Positions 63,001 to 64,000 of a stretch of DNA of 64,000 nt are shown piece after piece. The position numbers and the translations under genes were made by a program. The DNA comes from Niastella koreensis GR20-10. Its GTDB lineage: Bacteria > Bacteroidota > Bacteroidia > Chitinophagales > Chitinophagaceae. Position 1 is the first letter of the stretch. The number at the start of each line of letters is the position of its first letter. The stretch lies in assembly GCF_000246855.1 (NCBI RefSeq), contig NC_016609.1, forward strand, positions 4,030,001 to 4,094,000, read 5' to 3'. The notes under the pieces were generated by a model. That model was not told the DNA's origin, searched no databases, and was given only the letters and a program-made list of their open reading frames with translations.

Positions 63001-64000
63001 GCCTTTCAAGATGGGCGCTGCAATCCGCCAGGTGTGGTTATAAATATCGGCCGGCTTGTAAACCGTTGTATCAGATGTATAAGCGAGGGCCGATTTATTA
63101 GCCGCATAATATTTTCCTGCGGGCGTTAGCGTATCGGCCAGCACCATCGCGCGCTGGTATTGCACCCAGTTGTAAATGGAATACCGTTCTATAAATGAAG
63201 TGGTATCAAATACCTGTAAGATCAGCTTCAGATCGCTTAATTGTTTTTGAAATGCCGATGCCGTGTCGGCAGGCCACGCCTCGCCCGTCCAGTTGGCGCC
63301 GTTGTTCCACTCTGTGATCCAGATGGGCCGTTTGTTGCCATATGTATTATAGGTACTCAGCAACCCGCTGTACCAACTGTCTGCACGGCCGCCGCTAACC
63401 CGGCTGTTCCAGTAACAATGCACCGCAGTAAAATCTACCCGGTAATTTAAACTGTCACATTTATCCATGAACTGTTTCAACCAGCTGTTGGGTGAGCTGG
63501 GCGCGGGTGAACCAAGGCGAAAGCCCGATTGTAACAGTTGCGGCCATTGGTCAATAGCCTGGTCAACGGTCATGTTGGCCTGATCGGTATGATCGGGTTC
63601 ATTAAAACCGAGCAAGTGGTTGCTGTTCTGTTTATTATAGATGGTATTGAAATCGGGCCAGCCGCCGTTCTGGCGAATGGGAACGTATTGGGTATTCACC
63701 GTGGTAGCGCCGCCTGCACTCCAGTCGTAGCTCCAGGTGGCATTTACCTGTTCCAGGGGCGTTCCGCCACCGGCCCAGCCTTTTTTACTTACATAATCCC
63801 ATTTAAAAGCACGTACAAATGAAACTTTGTCGTACAGGCCCTTAGGCATAACCGGTACAGCTATCTCCTGCATGTCGGCAATGTATACTTTGCTAAAACC
63901 AAGGCCCTGCGCATTGGAGCCCAGTGTAACAGAATACCCTCTTTTCAGCCTGAATGATCTGAACCGGTTATCGTACACGCCCAGGCTGTCGTGGATGGTA
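60094..64000 (-). CDS. Multidomain secreted GH128 enzyme with FN3, LamG, two CBM3 and T9SS domain (5' end outside window)
   Basis: The frame is open to the right edge, so the start is missing; at least 1301 residues are visible. Order: an N-terminal beta module ending in VYIADMQEIAVPVMP; a Glyco_hydro_cc (GH128) barrel with the acid/base in GFNEPD (near 63600) and the nucleophile in WITEWN (near 63310); about three fibronectin III modules; a LamG/concanavalin module (near 62200-61600); two related CBM3 cellulose-binding modules (near 61280-60880 and 60800-60420); and a T9SS type A sorting domain (LYPNPVKENLIIRLP, ending SRKIIKE). GH128 enzymes are endo-beta-1,3-glucanases. It is exported and probably held on the surface. 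Confidence 0.85.
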   Translation of the reverse strand, partial: TIHDSLGVYDNRFRSFRLKRGYSVTLGSNAQGLGFSKVYIADMQEIAVPVMPKGLYDKVSFVRAFKWDYVSKKGWAGGGTPLEQVNATWSYDWSAGGATTVNTQYVPIRQNGGWPDFNTIYNKQNSNHLLGFNEPDHTDQANMTVDQAIDQWPQLLQSGFRLGSPAPSSPNSWLKQFMDKCDSLNYRVDFTAVHCYWNSRVSGGRADSWYSGLLSTYNTYGNKRPIWITEWNNGANWTGEAWPADTASAFQKQLSDLKLILQVFDTTSFIERYSIYNWVQYQRAMVLADTLTPAGKYYAANKSALAYTSDTTVYKPADIYNHTWRIAAPILKGALSTDYKKVQLSWLDINGDLGTKYVIERKTNKDTAYIRVAELFLDSNYAEGGTVNYSDSITYDTARYRISAISYEGNRSWYSASLLWTTDPQAQPPLLTGRAVAATQINLSWTMPTNSRAYRLKRSLTRNGTYTIVADYVKDTTYQDKKLTPDTTYYYTIASLNSGGESMYRDTILVATPVLQTPDSVLHPRIASGDARITLTWDFQYDAFYKVLRATAQSGPYDTIASGIDSLKYVDRGLTNEQDYYYQVMAYNDAGQGPGTLLAGKPVQGQYLYLHFDDTTSSLAEDVWGGNHALLASAAVHNTGYKGQALQLKGTAASYAMLRDTGAVKELTDFTIATWVNVKTLSSWMRIFDFGSGTSQYMFLTPQAGTTGGLPILRYGIKNGADEQLVSYPFAFPLNSWTHLAVSQTGSVVKLYVNGQVVATNNAVTVHPANLGATTQNYLGKSQYNDPLLNGLIDEFRIYNYALSDTEVNRLASGLELKKYQVITFAAPGNKRIGDEVALSALASSGLPVSYISSDSTIAQINNQGIVALNRAGAVTITAVQPGNDLFNGAQLAQAFTVLPYNVSVQHVNANGASTTSNSIRPYLKVVNNDSVPLNYKGLTMRYWLTPENYSGLNVWIDYAALGNTVKAQYVSLPEPKNGAFGYVEYLFDSAAGVLPAGGNTGAVQSRISNTNWGNFNEQDDYSYTQNTTYTLNEKITLYRNGKLIGGTEPAAVAPVRQFSVLAQTLGSGQNTINTNIQLKNTGNVPVNYEDIKLRYWFTADGNAPLQSWIDYAALGASNITGAFTRLPDLRSGADAYLEFSFLPSAGVFYPLCNTGNIQSRVAKTDWSVFDQQNDYSTPSSRSLTDNNRITVYYKGQLIAGVEPSQAAASARMKLPSEQQDAVEQRFQLYPNPVKENLIIRLPRVHSGAYCQVYNTEGILVAAVIIRNTAQQLPVKQLAAGIYHIVIHNGSDIMSRKIIKE

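Overview
The window comes from the chromosome of a Bacteroidota bacterium, most likely family Chitinophagaceae (Niastella/Chitinophaga-like; genus is inference). The signs are two SusC/SusD pairs, type IX secretion (T9SS) sorting domains, a PorP/SprF protein, an MBG-repeat adhesin with a gliding-motility-type C-terminus, ImuA/ImuB/DnaE2, many SPII lipoproteins, and Bacteroidota-type promoters (TTTG - 19-21 nt - TAnnTTTG). No rRNA, tRNA, CRISPR array, prophage or intact insertion sequence was recognised.

Layout. 1-613: end of a histidine kinase and its response regulator. 960-7836: a giant secreted beta-helix/MBG protein followed by PorP/SprF. 7846-13314: DNA-damage mutagenesis operon imuA-imuB-dnaE2 behind a promoter overlapped by a perfect palindrome. 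13365-14627: an unknown gene, a pair of coupled tiny ORFs, and a decayed phosphatidylserine decarboxylase gene. 14633-19547: cytoplasmic alpha-amylase, YciF-like ferritin-fold protein, hybrid PAS/GAF histidine kinase. 19780-24377: a compact cyanophycin cluster (synthetase, isoaspartyl peptidase, cyanophycinase), followed by a PAS-only protein. 25789-31235: a broken susC remnant and an intact susC/susD pair with a long leader. 31427-41795: tail-specific protease, a 21-bp minisatellite, a methyltransferase, several lipoproteins (one GH18-like), an MtfA-like peptidase, an NHL/IPT lipoprotein, an araC remnant, a Nudix hydrolase and a GH28 pectinase-type enzyme. 41960-50495: FtsX-type permease, alpha/beta hydrolase, a very small T9SS cargo, HxlR regulator with divergent NmrA-type oxidoreductase, DUF6786 protein, ECF sigma factor and fatty acid hydroxylase. 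50601-64000: a minus-strand polysaccharide utilisation locus with GH128 multidomain enzyme, SusC, SusD, a GH43-GH35 fusion and GH16.

How it fits together. The right-hand locus can bind, import and cut a beta-1,3-linked polysaccharide; the enzymes point partly to beta-1,3-glucan (GH128, GH16) and partly to beta-1,3-galactan (GH43+GH35). Its susC-susD pair is bracketed by two pairs of REP-like 61-62 bp hairpins whose stems show compensatory changes. The cyanophycin genes provide synthesis, depolymerisation and dipeptide hydrolysis in about 4.6 kb. The most unusual non-coding structures are those REP-like hairpins, the in-frame 21-bp heptad minisatellite, nested hairpins before the coupled tiny ORFs, the imuA operator-like palindrome, and AT-rich inverted repeats that enclose hairpins between genes.
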